Shown: piece by piece, positions 1 to 9,360 of the stretch | Layout of the letters: every line of letters starts with the position of its first letter | How positions within the stretch are numbered: the first letter of the stretch is position 1 | DNA from: DALYLB01 sp033763135 | GTDB taxonomy: Bacteria; Acidobacteriota; Blastocatellia; RBC074 | Reading direction: 5' to 3' | NCBI GenBank assembly: GCA_033763135.1 | Contig: JANRKY010000286.1 | Location: 41,481-105,480, forward strand | Length of the DNA: 64,000 nt | Notes under the pieces: generated by a model | The model's input: only the letters and a program-made list of their open reading frames with translations | Databases searched by the model: none | Told to the model about the DNA's origin: nothing | Made by a program: the position numbers and the translations under genes

Positions 1-36
1 GCAGCCGGCGCGCCGGCTGCGATTTGCCTTTTATTC
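1..36. terminator. Palindromic hairpin at the rlmB 3' end
   Basis: Bases 1-20 form a perfect 10+10 palindrome rich in G and C. On the plus strand it is followed by a T-rich stretch (21-36). It lies directly beyond the rlmB stop codon. The T-run orientation fits termination of a plus-strand gene entering from the left, and the hairpin could serve both strands. The left neighbour is outside the window. Confidence 0.55.
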
Positions 37-777
37 CGTCGCCGCGAGTCGCTGCCGCAGGATTTCGAAGAGGACGATGCCGGAGGCCACGCTGACGTTG
101 AGCGAGGTGATGTGTCCGCGCATGGGGATGGAGACGAGGGCGTCGCATTTTTCGCGGACGAGTCGTCGGATGCCCTTGCCTTCGCTTCCCAGCACGATGG
201 CGGTCGGCACGTTGAAATCGAAGTCTGAATAGGGCGTTTCCGTTCCGCCTTCCACGCCGACGACCCACACGCCGCGTTCCTTGAGGTCTTCGATCAGCCG
301 GACGAGATTGGTCACGCGGGCGATGCGCAGATATTCGATCGCGCCGGCGGAGGTCTTGGCGACGGTGTCGGTCAGGCCGGCGGCGCGATGTTCGGGGAGA
401 AAGACGCCGTCGACGCCCGCGCCCTCGCAGGTTCGAAGGATCGCGCCCAGATTGTGGGGGTCCTCGATGCCGTCGAGCAGGACGACGAGGGGATTGGGCG
501 AGAGCGAATCGAGAATCGCCTCGGGATCGATATAGGCGCTGCCGGCATTGAGGGGCGGCGCGAAGGCGATCACGCCCTGGTGGTTGGCGCCGCGGGTCAT
601 TTCGTCCATGGCGCGGCGATCGCGTTTTTCGATGGCGATTCCGGCGCGTCGCGCGATCTCGAGCAGTTCGTTCAATCGGGCGGGGTTGGCGCCCGTGGAG
701 ACCACGATCCGCGAGATCTTCCGGCGGCGCGCGCGCAATGCTTCGAGCACGGGAAGCAGTCCGTATATCTGATTCAT
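31..777 (-). CDS. rlmB: 23S rRNA (guanosine-2'-O)-methyltransferase RlmB, TrmH/SPOUT family
   Basis: This 248-residue protein has the RlmB layout: a short N-terminal substrate-binding domain starting with a GLLPVLEAL segment, then a SPOUT trefoil-knot domain. The three SPOUT motifs are visible: NLGAILRTCEGAG, IVLGSEGKGI, and the SIPMRG...SLNVSVASGI stretch near the C-terminus. Family members 2'-O-methylate a guanosine in the 23S rRNA peptidyl-transferase loop using SAM. The ATG at 777 has a GAGG five bases upstream. Length is typical for the family. It is divergent from the lipoprotein gene at 921. Confidence 0.92.
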   Translation of the reverse strand: MNQIYGLLPVLEALRARRRKISRIVVSTGANPARLNELLEIARRAGIAIEKRDRRAMDEMTRGANHQGVIAFAPPLNAGSAYIDPEAILDSLSPNPLVVLLDGIEDPHNLGAILRTCEGAGVDGVFLPEHRAAGLTDTVAKTSAGAIEYLRIARVTNLVRLIEDLKERGVWVVGVEGGTETPYSDFDFNVPTAIVLGSEGKGIRRLVREKCDALVSIPMRGHITSLNVSVASGIVLFEILRQRLAATE

Positions 778-920
778 TTGATCCTCGATCTGTAGAGTGT
801 GGTGTGAACGCCGGGAATTGTAGCAGGAATCCGCGTTTGTACGAGGCCGGGCGGCGAAAGAAATTGCTCCGTCCGGGGACCGGCTTGCAATCGCCGCGTC
901 GCGTGTGGATGATCGAACGC

Positions 921-1757
921 ATGAAGAGCATCACGTTGATTCTGTGCCTTTGTCTGTTGCTGGTTGGCTGCGCGTCGACGGGACAGATCGGCGGAAATAC
1001 GCCGCAGGGAGCCCGCGGTCGAAGCTACCCGCCGATGGTGGAAGGGACGGCGGAGCGCGAACTGGCCGTGCGCGAAGCCTGGCGGCAGTTCTGCAAGGAG
1101 TTCCGGTTGCCGGAGGCGAAGCCCGATCTGGAGGCGGTTCTGTATACGCCGCGGTCCCTGCCGTTGGAGCTCGCCGGGCGCATTTATCTCAATGCGCGGA
1201 GCGTGGCGTTCGATGAGATGGAGGCGGCGAGCGTGCTTCGGGGCTTCATCGAGCGGGCGCGCGGCGTGCTGACGGGAGAGGGCGCGGCCGCGACGCTCGG
1301 CATCAAGGATCTCTCTCTGGCGACCTTTACGAAGGATGGCAACTTCTATCGCGCGACCTATCGACAGGTCAACTATCCTTATCCGATCGTCGAGGGATAT
1401 GGGGAACTGCGGATCGTCATCGGCAAGGATGGGACGTTGCTGCAGCTCGGAAGCCGCCTGATTCCGGCCTTCGAGCTTCCGGCAAAGCCGGAGATCCAGC
1501 CGCAGGCCGTCGCCGCCGGCCTCGTCGGGCGGGAGTTCAAGTATGCGAGCGTCGCCGGACAGCCAATGAGCTACAAGATCGCCGATCGCGCGGAGATCGC
1601 CGTCGGCGATCCGGTCGTCTATCCGAAGATCGACGGGAAGCGCCTGACGATCCATCTCGCCTTCCCGATTCAGGCGGGCAAGGGCATTACCTGGACCGTC
1701 TTCATCGACGCGATCACGGGCACGGAGCTGGGCGTGAAACAGAACTTCGCTTCGTGA
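921..1757 (+). CDS. Predicted lipoprotein of unknown function
   Basis: The 278-residue product begins with a lipoprotein signal peptide: positive start, hydrophobic leucine-rich core, then a lipobox ending LVGC at about residue 18. It should therefore be exported and lipidated. I chose ATG 921 because the signal peptide starts there; the frame is open further upstream but that part has no export features. The mature protein alternates short beta-like segments (VEGYGELRIVIGKDG, GITWTVFIDAITG) that loosely recall PepSY/FTP propeptide-type modules, but I do not recognise a family with confidence. No enzymatic motif is visible. It converges on the metalloprotease-like gene. Confidence 0.7.
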   Translation: MKSITLILCLCLLLVGCASTGQIGGNTPQGARGRSYPPMVEGTAERELAVREAWRQFCKEFRLPEAKPDLEAVLYTPRSLPLELAGRIYLNARSVAFDEMEAASVLRGFIERARGVLTGEGAAATLGIKDLSLATFTKDGNFYRATYRQVNYPYPIVEGYGELRIVIGKDGTLLQLGSRLIPAFELPAKPEIQPQAVAAGLVGREFKYASVAGQPMSYKIADRAEIAVGDPVVYPKIDGKRLTIHLAFPIQAGKGITWTVFIDAITGTELGVKQNFAS

Positions 1758-1773
1758 GAAGCGGGCTCTCCAC

Positions 1774-1860
1774 AAAAGAACATCCACGAAGGCACGCGAA
1801 GAGCCACGAAGATAGGACTTATCTTCGTGGCTCTTCGTGTGCCTTCGTGGATGTTCTTTT
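1774..1860. repeat. Long inverted repeat between convergent genes
   Basis: Two arms of about 40 bp fold into one near-perfect hairpin centred near 1817. The arms are built from short related words (CCACGAAG, CGAAGAG). The element fills the gap between two convergent stop codons, so a bidirectional terminator role is likely. It belongs to a set of such hairpins at operon ends in this window. Confidence 0.8.
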
Positions 1861-1872
1861 ATGGAGGTTCGG

Positions 1873-4800
1873 CTATTTCGCGCTGTTCGCGCTTCCCGGG
1901 CCGAGGACGGCCAGGGGCATGGATTCCGCGCGCGCGTTGACGGCTTCGCGGCGGACGGGCCAGTCGTCGAAGCGGACGGCGGGCGCGGCGCGCGTGAGGC
2001 GAAGGAAGCGGACGGTCACGAGGCGTCGCGCGCCCTGGGCGAAGGATTGCTCCGCGGGGAGGGCGAGGGCGAACCCGAGATGGCCGGCGGCATCGGCGTT
2101 GAGGTGGAGCGTGGCCCCGGCGGCGTCGGGGCCGGGAGAGGCCGAGACGAAGCGCAGCTCGCGCGGATCGAAGCGCAGGCTGAATCCGAGGGCGTTCTCC
2201 AGCCCCTGCGCGTCGAGGACCAGTTCGAACGATTCCGTGCGGCCCCGGCCGATCGGGCTGCGAGAGAGGGAGAGGGCGCCCGCCGCCGCGTTTCGGCCAA
2301 TGAATGGCGGATCGATGAATTCCCGGACCTGGCGGCTGAGCGCGAATGGCGGACAGGCGCCGAACCCGGCGGCGCATTCCTGGCCGCGGATGGCCGATGA
2401 GGGCGGACCCGCGGGGCCGCCCGCGCCGACGATGGGATCGAGCCCCGCGGCATAGCGACCGGCCTGCACCCAGTCCGCGACCGACAACGAACCGTTGCCG
2501 CGCGTATCCTTGGGCGCGCAGTCGGCGCGCTGGAACTCCGAGCCGGTCGAGACGAGATCGAGTCCCGCGACGAATCGGCCGACCTGCACCCAGTCCGCGA
2601 CCGAGACGGAGCCGTTGCCGTTCGGCCGGGGAGAGACATCGGCCTCCGTGCCCTGGGTGATCGTCACGGCGGCGCTCGTGTAGCCGGCCGGAAGCGTGTT
2701 GGCCGCGGCGTCCACGACTTCGCGCGCGATGGGCTGATCGCCGAAGGTGATGTTGGTCGTGGCCGCGGTGGTGGTCGCGGCGATGGTGAAGTTGATGTTC
2801 ACGATGCGGCGCGGGCCGGCCGCGAACTTCTGTCCGGTCGGAAGCACGAGGCCGATTCCGAGGCGGCCCTGCGCGACCTGGCTCGAATTGACGTTGAGCG
2901 AGGCGCCGACGGCGTCCGCGCCGAGCGTGGCCTGCGGATTGGTCAGGATGTTCTGATCGAAGGCCAGGCTGAAGCCGAGGCCGTTTTCGTCTCCCTGCGA
3001 AACGAGTTCGACGGGAACGACGACGCTGCCGCCCGGACTGCCCCCGGCGGCGACCACGCGCAGGATGCGATTGGCCTGTTGCGTCGTCCCGTTGCCGTTC
3101 AGCGGGATGTTGACGGTCGGCTTCGCCGGGTCATTGCTCGGGATCGAGAGCGTCGCGGTCTGCGTTCCGCTCGCGACCGGCAGAAAGCGAATGGGGATCG
3201 TCTCCTGCCCGCCCGGCGGAATCACGAACGAATTGGTCACCGCCACCACGCCGAATCGAATGCTGTCGGTCGCCATTCCGTTGATCGTCAGGATCGCGGT
3301 GCCCGTGTTGCGGATCGTCAGCAGCCGGTCCGCCGACGCGCCCGCGGCGACGCTTCCGAAATCGAGCGCGGCCGGCGAGGTCTGCAGCGCGGGCGCGCTG
3401 CCCGTGGACGAGAGCACCGCGCGAATCGTTGCATTCGCCGAGCTCGTCCCCGGCGGCGGCGAGATGAGCTGAAACGTCGCGCCGTCCGACTGCGAAACGA
3501 AGCTGCGCCCAAAGGCCGTGCTGTTCGTGTCGAGCGGGAATCCCAGCCCCGGATTCGTCGCGGGCGAGAGATAACCGACATAGAAATCGCCGCTGTTGAT
3601 CGTCGGGCCATTCTGGATCGGAAAGTCGAAGAAGGTCGTCGCGCTCGTTCCTGGGACCGTGGTGTTCAGCCGCGTGATCTGCGGCTGATTGGGTCCGTTG
3701 CTCGATCCGCTCGGGTCCGTGAAATAGACCAGCGTCATCGGCTTGCCGGTCGGATCGGGCTGGCCCGAAAAGGTGCGGAACTGCAACCGGATGTTCTGCA
3801 GCGTCGCGGGATAGGAGGCCGGCGTGAAGCGGTTGACGATCATCAGCCCCTCCGCTCTCAAGCCGCCTTCGACCGTTCCGTCGTCGAGCTTCGCTTCCGC
3901 GCTGCCCGTCGCCGTCGTCGTTCGCAGGCCGAATCCCATGACGTCCATGACCCGCAGATCGGCGAGCGTCGTCAGGTTGCGCTGTCCGGGGCTGACCGTC
4001 GGAATCATCATCCCGAGATAGCCCCCGAAGAGCAGGTCGTCCTTCCAATGCGACGGCTGTTTGCCGTCGCCGCCCGAACTGTCCGGGCGGCCGGTCGAGA
4101 GCGGAACCTCGATCCCGCCGTCATAGAAGACCTGATTGCCGCCCGACGAAAGAATGCGCTGCGCCGTCGGAAAGGTCGCCGTCGTCGCGCCGGGCCGAAG
4201 CCGGAAGAGGTCCCAGATCGACGCCGTGACTTCAAACGTCGGAATCAGCTCCTTGACTCCGACGTTCGAGGAGAAGCCCAGCACGTGGCCGAGTTCATGA
4301 AACGCGATCGAATCGAAGTCGAGCGCTCCCGCCGAGATCCCATCCGTCGGATCGAAATCGAACGTGAAGCCCGAATTGAACCCGACCGAGGGGGGCGGCC
4401 CAAACTGTGCCTGTTCGGCGGTCGGATCCGCGACCGGATTGAGAAAGCCGAGCGCGCGGAAGAGCGGAGACGGCCCCGAGACCGTCGTCGTCGTCCCGAT
4501 ATCGGTCGGCGCCGACGATGTGGGCAGGGCATTGTAGAGCGTCGTCTCCTGCGGGCTGGTGGCCCGCGCGAGCAGCGCCGTCCGAACCGCGGTATAGAGC
4601 CCCGGGCCGGAGATCAACTGCCCCTCCGTGCTGCCCAGCGTTCCGACGGAATAGGGCTGCCCGAATCGCGTCGGCCCGTAATCCACATCCACCACCACCG
4701 TGATCGGCGTCTGGATCAAGGCCTCCCATCTCTGCGCCGCCTTGATGAACGCATTTTTGGCGGCGGGAAACCCGTCCAGCTGCGTCGTGCTGCGCAGCGT

Positions 4801-5085
4801 GATCTTCAGCCCCGCCGCCTGCTGCCACTCCTCCCGCGTCGCCCGCTCCAGCGCCCGCAGCGGAAGCGCCTCTTCTCGCCGCCCCATCGCTTCGCGCTCG
4901 CCCGGCGTCGCCTCCCGGCACTCCACCCTGCCGTCCTCGAATCGCAGCACGAACGCAGCGCCCGCTCCCCGCGGCTCGTCCGCTCTCGTCCGCGCCGTCG
5001 AGGACGCTCCCTGGTGAATGCATAGCGCCGCGAACAGTCCGAGGCTGAAGATCATCCGGTACGCGAATTTCGAGCTACTCATCAT
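1873..5085 (-). CDS. Secreted zinc-metalloprotease-like protein with cohesin-like and dockerin-like modules
   Basis: This 1070-residue protein starts with a signal peptide. An HELGHVLGF zinc-binding motif lies near residue 262 in the N-terminal third, as in NF038122-type secreted metalloproteases. The usual third metzincin ligand (H or D ten residues after the first His) is Ser here. After the protease region come a choice-of-anchor D type module (LDFGSVAAGAS), a cohesin-like module (NGLGFSLAFD), two dockerin-like repeats (SVADWVQVGRFVAGLD and SVADWVQAGRYAAGLD) and a second cohesin-like module. ATG 5085 is preceded by GGGAGAAGG; a further in-frame ATG lies 21 bases upstream. Substrate is unknown. 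Likely role: extracellular proteolysis or surface assembly. Confidence 0.72.
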   Translation of the reverse strand: MMSSSKFAYRMIFSLGLFAALCIHQGASSTARTRADEPRGAGAAFVLRFEDGRVECREATPGEREAMGRREEALPLRALERATREEWQQAAGLKITLRSTTQLDGFPAAKNAFIKAAQRWEALIQTPITVVVDVDYGPTRFGQPYSVGTLGSTEGQLISGPGLYTAVRTALLARATSPQETTLYNALPTSSAPTDIGTTTTVSGPSPLFRALGFLNPVADPTAEQAQFGPPPSVGFNSGFTFDFDPTDGISAGALDFDSIAFHELGHVLGFSSNVGVKELIPTFEVTASIWDLFRLRPGATTATFPTAQRILSSGGNQVFYDGGIEVPLSTGRPDSSGGDGKQPSHWKDDLLFGGYLGMMIPTVSPGQRNLTTLADLRVMDVMGFGLRTTTATGSAEAKLDDGTVEGGLRAEGLMIVNRFTPASYPATLQNIRLQFRTFSGQPDPTGKPMTLVYFTDPSGSSNGPNQPQITRLNTTVPGTSATTFFDFPIQNGPTINSGDFYVGYLSPATNPGLGFPLDTNSTAFGRSFVSQSDGATFQLISPPPGTSSANATIRAVLSSTGSAPALQTSPAALDFGSVAAGASADRLLTIRNTGTAILTINGMATDSIRFGVVAVTNSFVIPPGGQETIPIRFLPVASGTQTATLSIPSNDPAKPTVNIPLNGNGTTQQANRILRVVAAGGSPGGSVVVPVELVSQGDENGLGFSLAFDQNILTNPQATLGADAVGASLNVNSSQVAQGRLGIGLVLPTGQKFAAGPRRIVNINFTIAATTTAATTNITFGDQPIAREVVDAAANTLPAGYTSAAVTITQGTEADVSPRPNGNGSVSVADWVQVGRFVAGLDLVSTGSEFQRADCAPKDTRGNGSLSVADWVQAGRYAAGLDPIVGAGGPAGPPSSAIRGQECAAGFGACPPFALSRQVREFIDPPFIGRNAAAGALSLSRSPIGRGRTESFELVLDAQGLENALGFSLRFDPRELRFVSASPGPDAAGATLHLNADAAGHLGFALALPAEQSFAQGARRLVTVRFLRLTRAAPAVRFDDWPVRREAVNARAESMPLAVLGPGSANSAK

Positions 5086-5353
5086 CGTGCCTTCTCCCTG
5101 AAGCAAATGGATCGATCGCGGAACGATCTCCGCGCATAGGGAACCCTTTGAAATTGAAATGTTCTTGTCGTGAGACGAAATCTGGAGGAGGAGCAGGCCG
5201 CTTTCGGGCCATTCGCAGTCTATTCATCCGCGCGAAGCCCGTCAATCTTTTTGTCCCGCAAGGAGAGAAATGGCGTAGAGGAGAGCGGGGCGCCGCCCGC
5301 GGAATTCAATTCGTTTTCTTGCGCTTCACAGAATTGGCGCGCATCCCTGAAAG

Positions 5354-5395
5354 CGCGAAGCGTCTGGAAGGCGGCGGGCCTCCAGACGCTTCGCG
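5354..5395 (-). terminator. Hairpin downstream of the NHL-repeat gene
   Basis: Arms 5354-5368 and 5381-5395 are a perfect 15-bp inverted repeat with a 12-base loop, ten bases past the stop codon of the NHL gene on the minus strand. There is no long T-run, so termination is inferred from position and stem strength. The rest of the 319-bp gap 5086-5404 shows nothing else I can name. Confidence 0.55.
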
Positions 5396-5404
5396 AGGCG
5401 TCGA

Positions 5405-7123
5405 TCAGCGTCGAACGAGCCGGAAATTGTCGACGACGAAATTGCTGCGGACATACCGGTTCTGATTTCCGACGGCGAAGATCGTGATCGGCTGGGCGCC
5501 GTCGGGGATGGTGAAATTGACGCGCAGCGTCGCGCGCTGTCCCGCCGGCGACGCGGAAGAGACGCCCGGCGCTCCGTTATTGAAATTGACTCCGAGCGTG
5601 GCAATCGTGCCGATGCTCGGAATGACGTCGCAACTCAGTGTGTAATCCCCGGCCGGAAGCGCGATCTCCTGCGCGCAATAATCGACCAGCCGGCGCCCGT
5701 TGGCCTGGAACTTCAACGCATACGCGCCGTCGGTGACGAGCGACTCGTCGTTGACCATGAGGGCGCCGCCGCCCCCGACGAAATAGGTGTAGACCCGCCA
5801 CCCGCTGTAATTTCCCGTCTCGAAGCTCGGATTGACGATCACGTCGATCGGCGCGCCTTCACCGCCCGGTGGCGGCGTCGGCGTCGGCGTCGGCGTCGGA
5901 GTAGGCGTGGGAGTCGGCGTTGGCGTCGGCGTGGGAGTCGGGGTCGGAGTCGGGGTCGGCGTCGGGCTCGGAACCGGCGTTGCGGTCGGGCTCGGGCTCG
6001 GGCTCGGGCTCGGCGAGGGGCCCGGATTCGGGCCGCGCGGGCCAATGCGACGGATGGTGTGCGTGAAATAGTCGCTGACGAAGATGTTGCCCTTCGAATC
6101 GACGGCGACGCCGCCGGGGCGGACAAAGGAGGCCTGCAGGGCCGGTCCGTCGACATGGTCTTCGACGCCGTTGCCCGCGACGGTCGAGACATAGCGGGTC
6201 GTCAGGTCGAGCTTGCGGACCGCGCCGTTATGCCAGTCGCCGATGATGATGTTGCCGTCGGCGTCCCGCGCGACGGCCGTGGCGAGGAAGAACGACGCCT
6301 GCAGCGCGGGGCCGTCCTTCAATTCGAAATTGCCGCTGCCCGCGATCGTGGTCACCTCGCCCGCGGGCGTGACCTGGCGGATGCGGCTGTTGAAGAAATC
6401 GCCCACGATCAGATTCCCCTGCGCGTCGAGACAGAGCTGCGGCGCCGCGCCGGAAAAACTGAAGGAGGCCTGCTCGCCGATCCCGTCCGCATAGCCGTTG
6501 TAATTGCCCGCAAGCGTCGAGACATAGCGGTTCACATCGATCTTGCGAATGAGGTTGGTGGCGGAATCCAGCACATAGATGTTGCCGGCGTCGTCCACCG
6601 CGACGCTCGTCGGCCGCGCGAAGCGCGCGGAGAGGGCCGCGCCGTTCTGATTGCCGTACGCGCCGCTGCCGGCAATCGTCGTCACCGCGCCGCTCGGCGC
6701 AATCTGCCGGATGCGGTTGTTCCCGTAGTCCGCCACGAGAATATTGCCGTTCTTGTCGACCGCCACGCCCGATGGGCCGTAGAACCGGGCCGTCGTGCCG
6801 ATGCCGTTGGCGTAGCCCTGCACCCCGCCCGCGATCGTCGTGACGTTGCCCTCCGGATCGATCTTCCGAATTCGCGCCCCCCGAAAGTCCGCGACAATCA
6901 GATTGTCATCCTTGTCGATCGCCATCCCCAACGGCGCATTGAACCGCGCCGACGCGCCCGGACCGTCCGCGTAGCTGCCCGAAAACGCGCCCCCCGCAAA
7001 CGTGCTCACATAGAGCCCGCTCTGCGCCTCGCTCTTTTGCAGAGCTGTCATTGCCAGTATTGAAAGGGAAAGAATCAGGACGAGCGATACGCGGCAGGAA
7101 AGAACTCTTTGCAACAGATTCAT
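5405..7123 (-). CDS. Secreted NHL-repeat protein with Pro-Thr linker
   Basis: The 572-residue product has a signal peptide (hydrophobic LVLILSLSILAM core). About six NHL repeats follow, each with the pattern G-A/V-DxxGNI-VAD-xxN-RIRKI, predicting a beta-propeller. A low-complexity Ser/Pro then Thr/Pro linker of about 55 residues connects it to a C-terminal beta-sandwich-like domain (NPSFETGNYSGWRV...) resembling carbohydrate-binding or discoidin-type modules. No catalytic site is visible, so a binding or surface role is likely. ATG 7123 has AGGAG nine bases upstream; the frame extends 12 codons further without a better site. Confidence 0.75.
   Translation of the reverse strand: MNLLQRVLSCRVSLVLILSLSILAMTALQKSEAQSGLYVSTFAGGAFSGSYADGPGASARFNAPLGMAIDKDDNLIVADFRGARIRKIDPEGNVTTIAGGVQGYANGIGTTARFYGPSGVAVDKNGNILVADYGNNRIRQIAPSGAVTTIAGSGAYGNQNGAALSARFARPTSVAVDDAGNIYVLDSATNLIRKIDVNRYVSTLAGNYNGYADGIGEQASFSFSGAAPQLCLDAQGNLIVGDFFNSRIRQVTPAGEVTTIAGSGNFELKDGPALQASFFLATAVARDADGNIIIGDWHNGAVRKLDLTTRYVSTVAGNGVEDHVDGPALQASFVRPGGVAVDSKGNIFVSDYFTHTIRRIGPRGPNPGPSPSPSPSPSPTATPVPSPTPTPTPTPTPTPTPTPTPTPTPTPTPTPTPPPGGEGAPIDVIVNPSFETGNYSGWRVYTYFVGGGGALMVNDESLVTDGAYALKFQANGRRLVDYCAQEIALPAGDYTLSCDVIPSIGTIATLGVNFNNGAPGVSSASPAGQRATLRVNFTIPDGAQPITIFAVGNQNRYVRSNFVVDNFRLVRR
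5873..6020. repeat. Low-complexity tandem repeat encoding the Pro-Thr/Pro-Ser linker
   Basis: Imperfect tandem copies of a 6-bp unit (GGCGTC, GGAGTC, GGGCTC on the plus strand) encode the PT/PS linker of the NHL protein on the minus strand. Such tracts change length by slippage, so copy number may vary between strains. An open frame reading GVGVGV on the plus strand is an artefact of it. Confidence 0.85.
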
Positions 7124-7257
7124 CCAAACGGCTCCTGAGGTTTTCTTGCGGAATTGCAAGCGGTCTTTTCGTATCTTCTGTCTTTTTGTGAGGACGAGCT
7201 AACGCAAAGCCCTCAGATACGAATCGCCGGGGCCGGGTTGCATGGGAGGCGAAAAAA

Positions 7258-7348
7258 ATGCTGAATGCTGAATGATGAACGATGAATCAAGAGGACGTCG
7301 CCGCTGATTCATCATTCATCATTCATCATTCAGCATTCATCGTTCAGC
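7258..7348. repeat. TGAATGA-word inverted repeat at the mscS-like 3' end (family B)
   Basis: The arms consist of tandem TGAATGA/CTGAATG/CGATGAA words and their complement, forming a long hairpin with a short centre near 7295-7300. Read on the minus strand, the word array starts at the TGA stop codon of the channel gene (7344-7346). The same element type recurs at 33765, 37815 and 38092. Confidence 0.8.
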
Positions 7349-8150
7349 TTTGCTTGATCGCGTAGTGCTGTTTGGGCACGGCATATCCGGCGTCGCCGAA
7401 GGATTCGCGGATGATGCGGTTGGTGTCGAAATAGACCTGCCAATAATGATCATTGTGGCAGAAGGGGCGGACGGCCAGAACGGGGCCCATTGGATTGAAG
7501 GTCAGGATTTCGACTTCGGGGCCGGGAGTGGGGACGACGTTGGGGATCTGAGCGAGCCGATCCCTGAGCATGGAGATCGCCTCCTTGTGATCCGTGGTGT
7601 GATCGAGCTGGGCGACCAGTTCGACGCGGCGAAACGGATTGGAGGAGAAGTTCTGAATCGTATCGCTGAAGATCTTGTTGTTTCCGATGAAGGTGCGGAC
7701 GTTGTCGGGCGTGTTGACGGTCGTCACGAAGAGGCCGATCTCCTCGACGGTTCCGGTGACGCCGCCCGCGGTGATGAAGTCCCCGACCTTGAACGGATGC
7801 AGGATGACGAGGAACGCTCCCGAGGCGAAATTGCCGAGCAGCCCGCTCCAGGCCGTGCCGATGGCCAGGCCGAGGCCCGCGAGCAGCGCGGCGAAGGTGG
7901 TCGTCTGAATGCCGAAGAAGCCCAGAATTCCCACCACCAGCAGGATCTTCAGGGTGACGCTCAACGCCGAGGCGACATAGGTCACGATGGTCTGGGCGAC
8001 CTTCTGCCGGTCGAGCGCCCGTCGCGTCAGGTTGATCGCGATTCGGATCAGCCAGTTGCCGACAATCCACAGCGCGATGGCGCCGAGCACCTTGACGCCG
8101 AACTCCGTGCCAAGATTGATCAGCGTATTGAGAATCTTCGTTGTATCCAT
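7344..8150 (-). CDS. Small mechanosensitive ion channel, MscS family
   Basis: The 268-residue protein has the MscS core: three predicted membrane helices, the last being the pore helix (LGLAIGTAWSGLLGNFASG), followed by the beta domain signature (HPFKVGDFITAGGVTGTVEEIG) and a C-terminal alpha/beta domain. It would open under membrane tension in the inner membrane to release solutes on osmotic downshock. Length fits the short MscS/YnaI-like class. ATG 8150 begins the first hydrophobic region; a GGAG lies about 13 bases upstream. The frame is open far upstream, but that part is antisense to the gene at 8439 and is not credible. Its stop codon lies inside the family B repeat. Confidence 0.9.
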   Translation of the reverse strand: MDTTKILNTLINLGTEFGVKVLGAIALWIVGNWLIRIAINLTRRALDRQKVAQTIVTYVASALSVTLKILLVVGILGFFGIQTTTFAALLAGLGLAIGTAWSGLLGNFASGAFLVILHPFKVGDFITAGGVTGTVEEIGLFVTTVNTPDNVRTFIGNNKIFSDTIQNFSSNPFRRVELVAQLDHTTDHKEAISMLRDRLAQIPNVVPTPGPEVEILTFNPMGPVLAVRPFCHNDHYWQVYFDTNRIIRESFGDAGYAVPKQHYAIKQS

Positions 8151-8174
8151 AGGGCAGGTTTCTCCTTCAGCAGG

Positions 8175-8192
8175 GATCCGCCAGGGCGGATC
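8175..8192. promoter_or_regulatory. Palindrome in the mscS-hydrolase intergenic region
   Basis: GATCCGCC-AG-GGCGGATC is a perfect 8-2-8 palindrome lying 25 bases upstream of the channel start codon in a divergent promoter region (8151-8438). It could be an operator or a 5' hairpin; nothing else identifies it. Confidence 0.3.
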
Positions 8193-8438
8193 GGTTCGAT
8201 TGAAACAGGGATCGATTGCGGGACTTCGACCGAGGCCCCGTCCGGGCAAAAGCCACACGACGGCCGGCAACACCGGTCGTTGAGATTGCGAGAAACTGAA
8301 TTGATGGGGAATCCCAGGAATTAGTAACAGATTCAAGGAAGATTGTAAATCCAGACTTTGCAGAAAGATGCGGGTACGGTAAAGTTGCCGGGAGCAAAGA
8401 TCTTTCAGCAGGACACCAACGCAAATTATCGCAAACTT

Positions 8439-9353
8439 ATGAAGATGACGGCACGGATCATGGCGTTCAGCCTCCTCCTTCTGCTGCTGCCGGCGCGTCC
8501 GATCAGCGGCGCGTTTCCGGGCGAGGGGCGATTGGCGGAGGCGCGGGCGGAGATGGAAGCGCGGATTCTCGAATCGAAGGCCGAGGTGGTGGGCGTGGCG
8601 ATCGCGGATCTGGAGACGGGGCAGACGCTGCTGCTCAACGAACGCGTTCGCGTTCACGCGGCGAGCACGATGAAATTGCCGGTGATGATGGAGCTGTTTC
8701 GGCAGGCGAAGATGGAAAAACTCGGCCTTCGGCAGCCGCTCGAAGTCAAAAACTCGTTTCGGAGCATCATCGACGGCAGCGAGTATCGGCTGAATTCCCG
8801 CGACGACAGCGATGCCGAAGTCTATCGATGGATTGGCCGCAGAATGCCGATGATCGATCTGATCGATCGCATGATCACGCGGAGCAGCAATCTCGCGACC
8901 AATCTGCTGATCGAGATCGCCGAGCCCGCGCGCGTCAACCGGATGATGCGCGACCTCGGCGCAAACGAGATGGAGGTGCTGCGCGGCGTCGAGGACGCCA
9001 AGGCGTTTCAGGCGGGGAAGAACAACACGACGACGGCCTACGACCTGCTGCTGTTGTTGCGCGCGCTCGCGGAAGAACGGTTTCTCGACAAAAGCTCCTG
9101 CCGGGCGATGATTCGCATCCTCGCCGCGCAGAAGTTCAACGAGGGCATCCCCGCGGGACTGCCCGCCGGGACGAAGGTCGCGCACAAGACCGGCGAGATC
9201 ACGCGGCATAATCACGACGCCGCCATCGTCTATCTGCCCGGCCGCAAACCGTACGTCATCGTCGTGCTGACAAAAGGCATCGAAGATCGCGGTCGCAGCA
9301 GCCGGCTGATTGCGGAGATCTCCCGCGCGGCGCATCGCCGCCTGGCGCGATAG
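8439..9353 (+). CDS. Exported serine hydrolase of the class A beta-lactamase / DD-peptidase fold
   Basis: The 304-residue product has a signal peptide (MAFSLLLLLLPARPISG). It carries the three active-site motifs of the penicillin-binding fold in order: STMK (SxxK, nucleophile), SSN (the SDN position) and KTG. The omega-loop ExxLN of true class A beta-lactamases is not obvious; the equivalent stretch reads RGVEDAKAFQAG with a following NNTTTA. A peptidase or esterase role is therefore as likely as antibiotic hydrolysis. The start ATG AAG ATG at 8439 has no clear ribosome site; ATG 8445 is an alternative. It would act in the periplasm. Confidence 0.8.
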   Translation: MKMTARIMAFSLLLLLLPARPISGAFPGEGRLAEARAEMEARILESKAEVVGVAIADLETGQTLLLNERVRVHAASTMKLPVMMELFRQAKMEKLGLRQPLEVKNSFRSIIDGSEYRLNSRDDSDAEVYRWIGRRMPMIDLIDRMITRSSNLATNLLIEIAEPARVNRMMRDLGANEMEVLRGVEDAKAFQAGKNNTTTAYDLLLLLRALAEERFLDKSSCRAMIRILAAQKFNEGIPAGLPAGTKVAHKTGEITRHNHDAAIVYLPGRKPYVIVVLTKGIEDRGRSSRLIAEISRAAHRRLAR

Positions 9354-9360
9354 CCGGAAT

